From CAWAVN01 sp963825075 (lineage in GTDB: Bacteria > Planctomycetota > Planctomycetia > Planctomycetales > Planctomycetaceae): DNA of 64,000 bases. Under the pieces are notes generated by a model. That model did not search any database. It was not told the DNA's origin and saw nothing but the letters and a program-made list of their open reading frames with translations. The stretch lies in assembly GCA_963825075.1 (NCBI GenBank), contig CAWGRX010000008.1, forward strand, positions 124,001 through 188,000. The letters run 5' to 3'. A program made the position numbers and the translations under genes. Of the stretch, positions 26,311 through 36,088 are shown piece after piece; position 1 is the first letter of the stretch, and each line of letters begins with the position of its first letter.

Positions 26311-26751
26311 ATGAAAAAGCCCACCCCCCAACGCGTCCGCCGAGGCGGTTTTACTCTGATCGAAGTTCTGTTGGTGCTCGCGATTCTGGGCGTCATCGCC
26401 GCGATGGTCGTCCCCAACCTGCTCGGCACGCAGAAGACCTCCTACATCAAAACTACGCGGGAAAGCATCAACAATCTGGAGAACACCGCGAAAATCTACG
26501 CCACCCAGCACGACGGCGAGTTTCCGCAATCCCTGCAGATGATGCTCGAACCGGAAAACCGGGGCGGCACGGTCTCGCAGCCGCTGCTGGACAAGATCCC
26601 CACCGACGCCTGGGGCATGCCGCTGCAATATGAATACAACGCCGGCGATCCCAAACCGTTGATCTCTTCCTTCGGCCCCAACAAACAACAAGGCGGCGGC
26701 GACGACATCACAAACATGGACGATCAAAACGGCAATCAACCGCAGTTGTAA
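26311..26751 (+). CDS. gspG: Major pseudopilin GspG
   Basis: 146 aa with the type III (prepilin) signal RRGGFTLIEVLLVLAILGVI: cleavage after Gly, then methylated Phe and Glu at +5. The C-terminal domain carries the GspG hallmarks DAWGMPLQYEYN and ISSFGPNKQQGGGDDITN, the latter corresponding to the calcium-binding loop ending with acidic residues. It is the main subunit of the pseudopilus that pushes substrates through the secretin. It requires a prepilin peptidase, which is not encoded in the window. First gene of the second part of the operon; gspH follows 30 bp later. Confidence 0.94.
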   Translation: MKKPTPQRVRRGGFTLIEVLLVLAILGVIAAMVVPNLLGTQKTSYIKTTRESINNLENTAKIYATQHDGEFPQSLQMMLEPENRGGTVSQPLLDKIPTDAWGMPLQYEYNAGDPKPLISSFGPNKQQGGGDDITNMDDQNGNQPQL

Positions 26752-26781
26752 AGCCTGAATCTTCCCTGGAATTGTTTTCCA

Positions 26782-27438
26782 ATGAATCGCCGATCTCAAC
26801 CATCTCCTATCCTCAAACGTCGCCTTCCTCACCAAGGCGTGACGATGGTGGAGATGTTGTTGGTACTCGCGATTTTGGGGGCGCTGGCGGCGGTGACATT
26901 CCCCAATTTGCAGCGGCTCTGGGCGGATCACAAAATCCAAGAAGCCGGGCAAATGGTCCGCTCCCAACTGGCGGGCACGCGAAACCGGGCGATCGATGCG
27001 ATGCTGATTTACGAGTTTCGCTACGAACTCGGCGGCAACCGGTTTTTGGTCATTCCCCACGAAGCCGTGCAGACCGTGGCCCAAACCTCCAATTCCACGG
27101 GCCAGACATCGGCGGGCAATCCGCTTTTCCGGGTCGTCGGCGAAATGCGGCCCGGCGTGACGTTCGCGGAGACGACGCACAAGGAACTCGCGAACCTGGG
27201 GATTCCCGTCGTCGAGCAAACCATGCCCGTCGCCGATTGGCAGCTCGAAGGGCTTCCGGACAAGGACAAGTTGGGAGGCCTGAAATGGTCGGAGCCGATT
27301 TTGTTCTTTCCCGACGGTTCCGCCAGTCAGTCGGTGCTGCGGATTGAAGATGAGTCCGGTCAGGTCATGGAACTGACCGTGCGGGGTCTGACCGGAGCGG
27401 TGTCCGCGACGGTAACTCAACAGGAGCCGCGCCGATGA
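26782..27438 (+). CDS. gspH: Minor pseudopilin, GspH-like
   Basis: 218 aa with prepilin signal QGVTMVEMLLVLAILGALAA (cleavage after Gly, +1 Val, +5 Glu). The globular domain is beta-rich and resembles GspH/FimT in position and length (for example FRYELGGNRFLVI and EPILFFPDGSASQSVL, the latter a typical FPDG strand of this family). Likely part of the pseudopilus tip or base. Its last four bases overlap gspI (ATGA overlap at 27435), showing translational coupling. Confidence 0.8.
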   Translation: MNRRSQPSPILKRRLPHQGVTMVEMLLVLAILGALAAVTFPNLQRLWADHKIQEAGQMVRSQLAGTRNRAIDAMLIYEFRYELGGNRFLVIPHEAVQTVAQTSNSTGQTSAGNPLFRVVGEMRPGVTFAETTHKELANLGIPVVEQTMPVADWQLEGLPDKDKLGGLKWSEPILFFPDGSASQSVLRIEDESGQVMELTVRGLTGAVSATVTQQEPRR

Positions 27439-27905
27439 AACGCACGCTCATTTCCAAGAGAAACGATCGTCGCCGCGGTTTGACGCTGCTGGAAGTCGTG
27501 CTGACGTTGGGGATTTTTGTGGCAGCGATGGCGGTGCTTTCGGAACTGGTGGCAAACGGGCACCGGGCGGCGATCGAAAGCCGGCTGCAAACCGAGGCCA
27601 TCATCCGAGCCGAGGCGAAAATGAATGAAGTCATCGCCAATCCCAACCTGCTGGTCGGGGCGTCGGGCATGCCTTTTGAAGAGGAATACTCGGCCGGGTC
27701 GGGCCAATGGACCTGGAGCCTCGCCGTGCAGTCCTGGGATCAGAACACGAACCTCTTGCAATTGGAATTGACGGTGGCGCATCAGTCGCAATCGGGCATG
27801 GGGAATGCGACCTATACGTTAAGGCGTTACGTCCGCGATCCGCAGGCGCTGTTGGAAGCCGAGGCCGCCACGGAAGCCGCCGCAGCCGAGGGAGCCGTCC
27901 AATGA
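27435..27905 (+). CDS. gspI: Minor pseudopilin, GspI-like
   Basis: 156 aa with prepilin signal RRGLTLLEVVLTLGIFVAAM and the EAxxxANEVI-like helix continuing as AIIRAEAKMNEVIANPNLL, common in GspI. Small beta domain, then an Ala/Glu-rich tail. Overlaps both neighbours (ATGA with gspH upstream and gspJ downstream). Forms the tip complex with GspJ and GspK in known systems. Assignment as I rather than another minor pseudopilin rests on size and gene order. Confidence 0.78.
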   Translation: MKRTLISKRNDRRRGLTLLEVVLTLGIFVAAMAVLSELVANGHRAAIESRLQTEAIIRAEAKMNEVIANPNLLVGASGMPFEEEYSAGSGQWTWSLAVQSWDQNTNLLQLELTVAHQSQSGMGNATYTLRRYVRDPQALLEAEAATEAAAAEGAVQ

Positions 27906-28774
27906 TCCGCAAACGTTTCCAGCCAAAAGAGTTGGTCGAATCCCGCCGGGGCTATACGCTCTTTGAAGTGTTGTTGGCGTTGGGGCTGAGCAGTTTGTTG
28001 ATGCTGTTGGTGTATGGGGCGATGGAATCGTATTGGCGGCTGGACACGTTGGGCCGGCTCGATGCCGAGCGATGCCAGTTGGCTCGCACGCTCATTCGGC
28101 GGATGGAGATGGATATTCGCTCGGTGACCTTCAAACCTGCGGATACTAGCAGCACGACGACCACGTCAGGGACGCAGGCGGCCGACGAAGGGGCCAGCAA
28201 CACCCAGGCCGGTTCCGGCACGCAACCCCAGGCCCAAACCACCAACACCGCCCAAACCCAAGACGCGACGACCACCCCGCTCATTTCGGCCGTGCATTTG
28301 GTCGGGACTTCGCAGTCCTTGGAGATGATCGTGCTCAAGCCGTTCCGCAACCGCACGGGCAGCCTGCAGGATGAGCTTTACGCCGACAGCCAAAGCGATC
28401 GCAGGAAGGTCGGGTATATGTTCTCCACGTCCGGGACGCCGGGCCTTTATTACCGGAACGTCGATCAGCTCGTTGAGCAAATGCTGGAAGCCCAGGGCAG
28501 TTTGCCCGACCCAAGCGCGGATTATACTCTCTTGGCCCCCGAAGTTGCCGATCTTCAGTTCCAGTATTTGGACGGCACGACGAACTCCTGGGTGACCGGG
28601 TGGCACAGCGGGGACATGGGAGCCTTGCCCCGGGCCATCAAGATCACGCTGCAGTTTCACCCGGCCTCGATGGCCAGTTCCAACCGGTTAAGACAATCCA
28701 CGACCAGCGCATCGACCGAAGTGTTTCAGACGGTTGTGCATCTGCCGCTCTCGGATGTGCCTTTGGAGTTGTGA
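27902..28774 (+). CDS. gspJ: Minor pseudopilin, GspJ-like
   Basis: 290 aa starting at the ATG that overlaps the gspI stop. Prepilin signal RRGYTLFEVLLALGLSSLLM is followed by the typical GspJ helix RLDAERCQLARTLIRRMEMD. Residues about 80-120 are an inserted Thr/Gln/Ala-rich low-complexity loop (TQAADEGASNTQAGSGTQPQ). The later part, GLYYRNVDQLVEQMLE and VADLQFQYLDGTTNSWVTGW, matches the GspJ C-terminal strands. Larger than typical GspJ (about 200 aa) because of the loop. Confidence 0.82.
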   Translation: MIRKRFQPKELVESRRGYTLFEVLLALGLSSLLMLLVYGAMESYWRLDTLGRLDAERCQLARTLIRRMEMDIRSVTFKPADTSSTTTTSGTQAADEGASNTQAGSGTQPQAQTTNTAQTQDATTTPLISAVHLVGTSQSLEMIVLKPFRNRTGSLQDELYADSQSDRRKVGYMFSTSGTPGLYYRNVDQLVEQMLEAQGSLPDPSADYTLLAPEVADLQFQYLDGTTNSWVTGWHSGDMGALPRAIKITLQFHPASMASSNRLRQSTTSASTEVFQTVVHLPLSDVPLEL

Positions 28775-28780
28775 TCTGCC

Positions 28781-30610
28781 ATGAAACCTCATCATCAAAA
28801 ATCGAGAAACGCATCGCGGCGGGGCATGTTGCTGCCGATGGTGTTGGTGGTGATCGTGCTGTTGACGTTGGGGGCGTATGCGTTTACCGAGCAAATGCTG
28901 ACCGAACTGGAATCCACGGTGATGTATGCCCGTGAAGTGCAGGCCCGGGCGATCGCGGATTCCGGCGTGGAACTCACTCTGGAGATGCTTTCCCAGCGGG
29001 CGGCGGTCGGGGAAGAAAACCTGTATCACGATCCGGCGGTGTTTCAGCAAACGCTATTGGCCTCGCAGATCCCGCGGGGGAATGCCCGGTTCAGCGTGGT
29101 CGCTCCCATCGAAAGCAATCCCTCGGCCACGATGCCCCGCTTCGGGCTGATGAACGAGTCCGGCAAGATCAACATCAACGAGTTGCTCAACCTTACGCTC
29201 GAAGAAGACGAAGTCAGAAACATTCTCACCGGCGGCCCGGAATACTTGATCATGCCGATGGAGATGGCGGATCTGATTTTGGATTTCATCGACGCCGAGA
29301 ATCCCGCCCAGCAGCGGCAATTCGGGATGGAAGCCGAGACCAACAAAAATGCCCCGCTCGAGTCGCTGGATGAATTGCTGTCGATCGAAGGGGTCACGCG
29401 GGAGATGCTCTACGGCGAAGACGCAAACCAGAACGGCATGCTCGATCCCGGCGAAGATGTGAACGGGGACGGCGTGTTTCAACCGGGGTGGGTGGCATAT
29501 CTCACGGTGCATAGCATGGAGTCCAACCTGCGGGCCGACGGCACGGCGAAGATCAACCTCAACCAGGACCTGCTCACCGACTTGTACGACGCCGTCGCGG
29601 AAGAGTTCGACCAAGACAAGGCCACCTTCATCGTCGCCTACCGCATGAACGGTCCCGTGGCCACGACTTCGAGCAGCACAACCGGAACGGGGACCGGCTC
29701 CACCGGCGGTTCGTCCGGTGGTTCCAGCGGCGGATCGACCGGCGGATCTTCGGGAGGCGGTTCAGGTGGATCGAGCGGCGGCGGATCGAGTAGCGGCGGG
29801 TTATCCGGTTCGAGCAGTTCCTCCCGGCAATCCAGCGGATCGGGCGGCGGGGCGTCCAGTTCGAGTGGTTCCTCCCGGTCATCGGGTAGCGGTTCGGGCG
29901 GCAGCGGTTCGGGCGGGGGCGGTTCGTCCAGCCAATCCGCGCAGTCGGCGATGCAAGCTGTGACCGGTGCGATCGCGCAAGCGGCCAGCGGGGGAACCGG
30001 CGGGGCGGTGACGCGGGGCGGATTGGATCTCTCGGCCGGGTCGTCCTACACATTCAGTTCCCTTTACGATCTGGTCGGTTCGCAAGTGACAGTCGATATG
30101 GACGGGAAATCTACAACCTTGGACAGCCCCTGGACGGACAGCGCCGCCGACATGCAGCAGTATCTGCCCTTGATGATGGATTCGTTTTCCCTCTCGGACG
30201 ATCCCACGATTATGGGGCGGGTCAACATCAACCAGGCCCGGTACGAAACCCTGATCGGTCTGCCCGGCATGAACTCCACGATCGTCAATTCCATCATCAA
30301 CCAGCCGATGATCGACTCCGGCGGCGGGGCCGTGACCGACATGATTTCCCAGCGAAGCACCACCGGCTGGCTGGTGATGAACGGGCAAGTCGATCTGGAA
30401 ACGATGCGTCAGCTCGATCAATTCATCACCGCGCGGGGCGACGTGTTCCGGGCGCAGGTCATCGGCCATTTCGACTCCGGCGGCCCGTTGTGCCGATTGG
30501 AAGCCATCATCGACGCCACCACGCAGCCGCCGAAATTGATAGAGATCAGAGACCTCACCGATTTGGGCCGTGGCTTTTCGCAGGCCCAGTTAATTCAGCA
30601 GCCACAGTAG
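28781..30610 (+). CDS. gspK: Minor pseudopilin GspK with a Gly/Ser-rich insertion
   Basis: 609 aa, nearly twice the usual GspK length. N-terminus RRGMLLPMVLVVIVLLTLGA is prepilin-like without Glu at +5, as expected for GspK. Family features follow: ADSGVELTLEML, LMNESGKININELL and, near the end, GRVNINQARYETLIGLPGM (helix-hairpin-helix-like). Between them (about residues 290-385) lies a block of almost pure Gly and Ser (for example SSGGSSGGSTGGSSGGGSGG). A segment DANQNGMLDPGEDVNGDG resembles a calcium loop. GspK caps the pseudopilus tip; the flexible insertion would stick out from it. It follows gspJ by 6 bases. Confidence 0.88.
   Translation: MKPHHQKSRNASRRGMLLPMVLVVIVLLTLGAYAFTEQMLTELESTVMYAREVQARAIADSGVELTLEMLSQRAAVGEENLYHDPAVFQQTLLASQIPRGNARFSVVAPIESNPSATMPRFGLMNESGKININELLNLTLEEDEVRNILTGGPEYLIMPMEMADLILDFIDAENPAQQRQFGMEAETNKNAPLESLDELLSIEGVTREMLYGEDANQNGMLDPGEDVNGDGVFQPGWVAYLTVHSMESNLRADGTAKINLNQDLLTDLYDAVAEEFDQDKATFIVAYRMNGPVATTSSSTTGTGTGSTGGSSGGSSGGSTGGSSGGGSGGSSGGGSSSGGLSGSSSSSRQSSGSGGGASSSSGSSRSSGSGSGGSGSGGGGSSSQSAQSAMQAVTGAIAQAASGGTGGAVTRGGLDLSAGSSYTFSSLYDLVGSQVTVDMDGKSTTLDSPWTDSAADMQQYLPLMMDSFSLSDDPTIMGRVNINQARYETLIGLPGMNSTIVNSIINQPMIDSGGGAVTDMISQRSTTGWLVMNGQVDLETMRQLDQFITARGDVFRAQVIGHFDSGGPLCRLEAIIDATTQPPKLIEIRDLTDLGRGFSQAQLIQQPQ
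29650..29950 (+). repeat. Low-complexity Gly/Ser-coding region in gspK
   Basis: About 300 bases of degenerate GGTTCGAGCGGCGGA-like units coding runs of Gly and Ser. Codon choice varies between units, so this is not a recent simple expansion. Confidence 0.65.
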
Positions 30611-30672
30611 TTCATTCAAGAGGCCGCCCCGGCTTCCGGGACGCGCCTGTTTGAGGAAAGCCAAAACGAGTC

Positions 30673-32172
30673 ATGTCAGATTATCTTGCTTTGGATTGGG
30701 AAACCCATCAGTTGAGCGGGTTGGAAGCCTCCGCAACCCGCCAGGGGGTGACGGTCCGCAATGCCTTCGTCCTAAAATGGCCGGAGCATCTCGATCTGGA
30801 CAAAGACGGCGAAGAAGCCGGCCGCTGGCTGAAAAAGCAACTGGCCGAGAAAGGGATTTCTACGCGGAGCGTGCTGCTTTCGCTGCCTCGGGAAAGCGTG
30901 GTCGTCCGCCGCTTGACCGTGCCCAACGCCCCCGACGATGAGCTTCCCGCCTTGGTGCAAATGCAGGCGGCGACCAAGTCGGCCACGCCATTGGACCAGT
31001 TGGAATTGGACTTTCTCCCGCAGCCGCCAGCCTCTGCCGAGGGCGGCCGCGAAGTCTTGATGTGCACCATGCCCCGCAAGCGAACGGCCAAGCTGCGGGC
31101 GATTTTGGAAGGGGCGGGCTTGGAACTGGTCTCGATGGGCTTAAGCGCCGTGGCGACGGCGGAATCCATCGCTCGCGAAGAGAAAAGCCTGGGCGGCGCG
31201 GCGGAGGGGACTTCGCTGATCATCGCTCGGCATGGGCAGCGCGTGGAGATCACCATTCTTCAAGATCAACACGTGATCTTCACGCATTCCACGCAAATCC
31301 ACAGCGACGATGAGAGTTCCTGGGGCGATGAGTCGATGGTCGTCGCTGAGGTCCAGCGCTCCATGATGTCTCTCCACACGCAATCGGGCCGGCTGACGTT
31401 TGAACGGGCCTGGCTGGTGGGCGAGGAAGCGGAAGTGGCGGATTTGGCGGCCGCGATCGAGAAACGCTTGAAATGCGAAACCAAAGCGTTCCAGCCGCAC
31501 CGTGCCGCTGGGATCACCAATCGCGCCGGGGATTGGCCCGCGCCGATCGCGGCGTTTTCCGGTCCGGTGGGGGCTTTGGAATCTTCGTCTGACGCCCTGG
31601 TCAGGAAGATCGATTTTCTGAACCCCCGCAAACAGCGCGCCCGCCGCGATATGGAAAAAATCCGCAAATGGGCCCTCATCGGGACGGCGGCAATGCTCGT
31701 CATCGGAGCGATGGGTTACCGCTGGTGGAAGGTCGGCGATCTCAAAAGCGAAATCGCCGCCAAGCGGGTCCAGGTCGAACAATTGAACAAGCTGGTCAAA
31801 GGCGGCCAACCCGTGATGAGTTCCGCCGGCCTCGTCGGGGAATGGGAGCAAAAGGCCGACAAGGAGATGGGGCAGATCGGGCAGTTGTATTCGGCGCTGC
31901 CCGGCACCGATTTGATGTACCTCGTGGAATACAAGCTCTCGCCCGGCCCGCGAAATTCGGTCGGCCAGGTTTACGCCGTCGGCCGAGCCAAAGCCGAGGC
32001 CGACGTGCGGGAACTGTTCAGCCAACTCGCCGAGCGGGGCATCAAAGTCAAACCCTCAAAAACGCAGCAATCGCCCGATTCGGATTACCCCGTGCAATTC
32101 ACCTTGGATTTGGAACTCCCGGTTCCCGCCGCGGCGAAACCGGGAACCGCGTCGCCGAAATTGGCCGGATGA
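30673..32172 (+). CDS. PilM/GspL-like assembly protein with PilN-like membrane segment
   Basis: 499 aa. Residues 1 to about 310 have the actin-like fold of PilM/GspL: LALDWETHQLSGLEA at the start, LLSLPRESVVVRRLTVPNAP, and a second lobe with EGTSLIIARHGQRVEITIL. A single membrane helix (about 335-352, KWALIGTAAMLVIGAMGYRW) leads to a coiled coil (DLKSEIAAKRVQVEQLNKLV) and a small periplasmic ferredoxin-like domain, as in PilN or the GspL C-terminus. It therefore combines PilM and PilN roles and should link GspE to the periplasmic parts. It follows gspK by 62 bp. Confidence 0.8.
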   Translation: MSDYLALDWETHQLSGLEASATRQGVTVRNAFVLKWPEHLDLDKDGEEAGRWLKKQLAEKGISTRSVLLSLPRESVVVRRLTVPNAPDDELPALVQMQAATKSATPLDQLELDFLPQPPASAEGGREVLMCTMPRKRTAKLRAILEGAGLELVSMGLSAVATAESIAREEKSLGGAAEGTSLIIARHGQRVEITILQDQHVIFTHSTQIHSDDESSWGDESMVVAEVQRSMMSLHTQSGRLTFERAWLVGEEAEVADLAAAIEKRLKCETKAFQPHRAAGITNRAGDWPAPIAAFSGPVGALESSSDALVRKIDFLNPRKQRARRDMEKIRKWALIGTAAMLVIGAMGYRWWKVGDLKSEIAAKRVQVEQLNKLVKGGQPVMSSAGLVGEWEQKADKEMGQIGQLYSALPGTDLMYLVEYKLSPGPRNSVGQVYAVGRAKAEADVRELFSQLAERGIKVKPSKTQQSPDSDYPVQFTLDLELPVPAAAKPGTASPKLAG

Positions 32173-32235
32173 CATTAATCGATATTTTGGAAGAGTATTG
32201 CCTCCTCAACATTGAACGAGGATTTGGATAGAACG

Positions 32236-33983
32236 ATGCAAACGCGTGAAAAACGATTGACCTTGGTTCTGGGCGGCGTCTTGGGCGTGATGGCCGTGTG
32301 GAGCGTTTTGAAGCCCTGGTACTTCGGCCCCATCGAAGACCAAGAATTGCAGCTGGGACTCGTCCAGGATGAATTGAAAAAGGCCGAAGACCAGCAGATG
32401 CAGTTGCTCCAGGCCACCCGGCAAATGGCCGATTGGAAATCGCGAAGCCTGCCGCCCGACCCCAAACGCTCCGGCCGGCAGCGCCCCGATGCGCTCAACG
32501 GGCAGCGCTTGTATCAGGAATGGTTGACCGACCTGGCCCGGCATTGCGGTTTCTCTAAGCCGGAGATTACGCCCAGCCTCACGCGGTCCATTCAAGATGT
32601 GTACGTCACCGCTCAGGTGCGAATTAAAGCCCAGGCCACCTACGGCCAGATTTGCCAGTTTCTCGCCTTGTTCGAGCAGACGGAACTCTTGCACCGCATC
32701 GAAAGCTGCCACATCGTGTGCGCCAATCACCGGGGCGACCCGTACATGGAAGTCAACCTCGTCGCGGAGGGCGTGGCATTGATCGATGCCCCCGAGCGCG
32801 ATCTCTTATTCCCCAAAACGGTGCTGGCGTCCTCGGTCAAAACCGACGGCGGTAAACTCACCGTGAAGGACGCCGACGGCTTTCCCGAAAACGGCCGGTT
32901 TGGAATTCGCATCGGCCAGGAACGTTTATGGGTCTCAAACGCCAAAGGCCCGGCCTGGACCGTGACGCGGGCAAAAGACGGCACCAGGCCCGCACCGCAC
33001 GCAGCCGGGGCCGAAGTCGATTTGGGATTGTTCAATCCGTTGGCAACGGATGAGCCGGTGAGAGACAGGCATCCCAAGTTCGCGATGCTGGCCCGGCAGA
33101 ACCCATTTACCATTCCGCCGCCCAAGAACGATTCTCCGCCGGATTTGAACGTCGCCGGGGAACAATATGTCTTCCTGGGGACTCCGCTCCGCTTCGAGGC
33201 CGCCGCCACTGGCGTGAATGCCGCGCACGGGCGCCGGCGTTCCAATTCCAGGGGCCAGTTCCGGCGGGGATGAGAATCGAGACTTCCCAAGACAACGCCT
33301 TAGTCGGCGTGGTGACCTGGCAGCCCGATGATGCGAAGCTGCTGGGCGAGCATCCCGTCACGATCCAGATGACCCGCAACGATTTCGCTCAGCCGATCAC
33401 CAAGCGGGTGGTGGTGATCGTCGAGAAGGAAAACTTCCCGCCGACCCTCGCCGGGGTCGATCCCCAAACGGTTTACAGCGGCCGGCCTTTGACGTTTCAG
33501 GCGAAGGCCAGCGATCCCAACCAGGATCAGCATCTGACCTATTCCCTGGGAAGCGGCGCGCCGGCCGAAGCGACGATCGATCCCGCGACGGGTCAATTTA
33601 CATGGACGCCGCCGGGATTGGTCACCGAGCAAGCGCTGGAATTGGAAATCATCGCCACCGACGACGGCCGGCCCCCGAAATCGGCCTCCCTCAAAGTGCC
33701 CGTGACGGTGAAAACCGACGTGGCCCGGTTCACGCGGTTCGTGGGTTCCGTGGCCGACACCGCCGCGAGTGAAGCCTGGCTGTTCGACCGCTGGAACAAG
33801 CGAGATCTCTACGTGAAAGTCGGCGAAACGCTGCAGGTCGCCGACATCTCGGCACAGCTCACCAAAATCGAATCGGACGCGTTGTACTTCCAGCGGGACA
33901 AAGAAACCTGGCGTTTGGAACTTGGCCAGGACCTGCGGGACATGAAACTCATCGAAGCCGCTAAAACGGCCCGGCGAGAATAA
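32236..33983 (+). CDS. GspM/PilO-like protein fused to an Ig-like and a PilP/GspC-like domain; one frameshift
   Basis: About 582 aa when joined. The N-terminus has a membrane helix (LTLVLGGVLGVMAVWSVL), a coiled coil (EDQELQLGLVQDELKKAEDQ) and a PilO/GspM-type ferredoxin-like domain (YGQICQFLALFEQTELLHRI). A second part holds FPENGRFGIRIGQERLWVSN. The frame then shifts at GGG 33229-33231 (one G short) and continues with a cadherin/He_PIG-like Ig domain (NFPPTLAGVDPQTVYSGRPL, ATIDPATGQFTWTPPG) and a short C-terminal domain (KRDLYVKVGETLQVADISAQ ... ESDALYFQRDKETWRLEL) resembling the PilP/GspC homology region. Start chosen at the ATG at 32236; an in-frame TTG lies 24 bases upstream. Last gene of the operon. 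Confidence 0.75.
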
Positions 33984-33984
33984 C

Positions 33985-35651
33985 TCAATCTTCCGTCCAG
34001 GTTTGGCGGTCGCTTGGGGTTTCGCCGATGACCAAATAGGGCTGAACGAGTTCCTGCTTGCCTTTGAGCCGGACGGGTTCAAAAGGCCGGCATTCGAAGC
34101 GCTTTTTGACCATATGATAAGTCACGGGGCCGATGGCGATCTGGCCCGGCTTGGCGACGGAGGATTCCAGCCGGCTGGCGACGTTCACGGTGTCGCCCAG
34201 CACGGTGTAGTCTTTGCGTTTGGGGGAGCCGATGTCCCCCGCCACGACGTTCCCCGAATTGATACCCACCCGCATGCTGATCTTTTTGCCGTGCGAGTTC
34301 GCGCGGTTAAAATCTTCCAAGGCGTGTTGCATCATGATCGCAGCGCCCACGGCTCGTTCGGCATGGTCGGGCTGGGACAAGGGCGCCCGAAAATCGCCAT
34401 CACCGCGTCGCCCATGAATTTGTCCAAGGTGCCTTCGAAGCGGAAGATCGCATTGGTCAGCCGGGCGAATAAATCGTTGAGCACCTGGGCCAGTTCGGAA
34501 GGGGCCATATTTTCGGACAGCGAAGTAAACCCGGAGAGATCGCAGAACAGCACGCTGACTTCGCGTTCCTCGGCCAGCATTTCATCGAGCTGCGACTGCT
34601 TGTCCGCGACGATTCGCTCGACGACGTTGGGGGAACTGTAGCGGGCCAGGCGGTCCCGGATCGCTTTTTCCTGAAGGATGTCCCGCCGCAAACGTTCCTG
34701 CTCCACGCCCACGGCCGAGAGCACGGCGAGCGCGGTCAAAACTTCCAGATGCCCCGCGTCGAAGCGGTTGAGCACATCATTCGTATCGACGTAAATCAGC
34801 CCGGTGACGATGCCGTTGTGGTACATCGGAGCGCACATCGCCGAGCGGATGTCGTGCTGGACGATGCTGGCGGCGGCGGCGAACTGCTCATCTTCGAGGG
34901 CATCGTCGATCAGCACGGCGGTGCGGGCTTCGATGGCCCGTTTGGCGATGCTCTGGCTAATCGCGATCGGTTCATCTTGGAAATCGGCTTGCTTGGAGCG
35001 GGACGCTTTGGGAAACAATTGCCCGGTGGCCTCGTCGTAAAGGCAGACCACGCTCCGCAAAGCGGGCAGGTTTTTGAGGGTCAGATCGGCGACGTGCTCG
35101 AGCATGCTGTCGAGGTCTTCGCTGCTTAAGAGAGCTTCTCCGACTTGGCTGAACAAATTGATGATCCCCGCAGTCCCAAAGGCGGGTTGCTCGCTGTGGA
35201 AATCCTCCACATTGATGATCATGCTCACATTGGCGGCCGCTTCATCGAACACGACGCTCTCTTGGGGCGACGCCTCGGCGTGACTTGTCTCTTCAAAGAA
35301 AATGGTGACGGGGATTCGCGAAGCGGGGCCGAGATTGATTTTGTCCCCGTGCGACAACCGCCGGCGGCTGATGCGCTCGCAGTTGAGAAACGTGCCGTAG
35401 GTGCTGCCCGTGTCCGCCAAGACCCAACCGTCTTCGTCCTGCTCGATCAAAGCGTGATTCCGCGAGACGCCGGTTAAGGGAATCACCACGTCGCAAGTTT
35501 TTGCCCGGCCGAGAACCACGACCGGTTCGAAGAACTCCTCGCTGATTTCCTTCCCCTCAAGCTGATAACTCAGCCGAAACGAAGCCCGTTCCGCCACCCG
35601 TCGGGGAGAAGCTCCCTGCGGCTTCAGTGAAAAAGAAGAGAGGATGGCCAT
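33985..35651 (-). CDS. FHA-GAF-class III adenylate/guanylate cyclase; one frameshift
   Basis: About 555 aa when joined. Start at the ATG at 35649-35651, preceded by AGGGAGA. Residues about 25-110 form an FHA domain (VVVLGRAKTCDVVIP, VSRNHALIE, STYGTFLN), which binds phosphothreonine. Residues about 140-320 form a GAF domain (LRSVVCLYDEATGQLFPKAS, APMYHNGIVTGLIYVDT). The C-terminal class III cyclase has metal-binding Asp in VLFCDLSGFTSLSE and KFMGDAVMAIFG, then, after a shift at CCC 34386-34388 (one G short on the coding strand), MRVGINSGNVVAGDIG and KDYTVLGDTVNVASRLES. It should make cAMP or cGMP in the cytosol under control of phosphoprotein and small-molecule signals. Convergent with the secretion operon (1-base gap). 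Confidence 0.85.
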
Positions 35652-36088
35652 GCGCGTCTCCCTAGGCATCAAAGTCGCAAATCAATGGGTCACCGCGGAA
35701 TCAGGGCGGCTGTCAGGCGGTATTGAAACATGCGATGCAAAAAGACAACCGGCCCGCGGGAAATGGATTTTTTCCCGCTCCGCCAAAATCCGGGACGTTA
35801 CAGCCGCCTTAACCCCTCAAAGCCATTCCGCCTCGCCGTGAGCGGCACGGCTTTAGCCGCCGGTTTGCGGAATCGCGAGACAACCATATAACCACCGGCG
35901 GCTAGCGCCGTGCCGCTTAAAAATTTCCGAGCAAATCGCGTTTCTTGACTTTCCGGGAAACGAGGATTACAAGAAATGAAAGGGCACCTTTTCTTCCATT
36001 CCGGGTTGTCGGGGAGCGTTCCGGCAACTTTTTTTGTGACTCCACTTCTTGGAGAATCGCACCGCGACGGAGGCGTGAGCAGAGCGAG
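35652..36088. other. Divergent region between the two cyclase genes
   Basis: 437 bases between two divergently transcribed cyclase genes, with an inverted repeat at 35841-35917 in the middle. An A/T-rich segment at 35920-36050 probably carries the rightward promoter. No gene is visible. Confidence 0.45.
35841..35917. repeat. Inverted repeat AGCGGCACGGC... element
   Basis: Left arm AGCGGCACGGCTTTAGCCGC followed by CGGTTT; right arm ACCGGCGGCTAGCGCCGTGC followed by CGCT. The arms match over about 23 positions with a few differences and a 30-base loop. A half copy with the same left end (GAGCGGCACGGCGCTA) is at 3998-4016, so this is a second family of intergenic palindrome. Confidence 0.65.
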
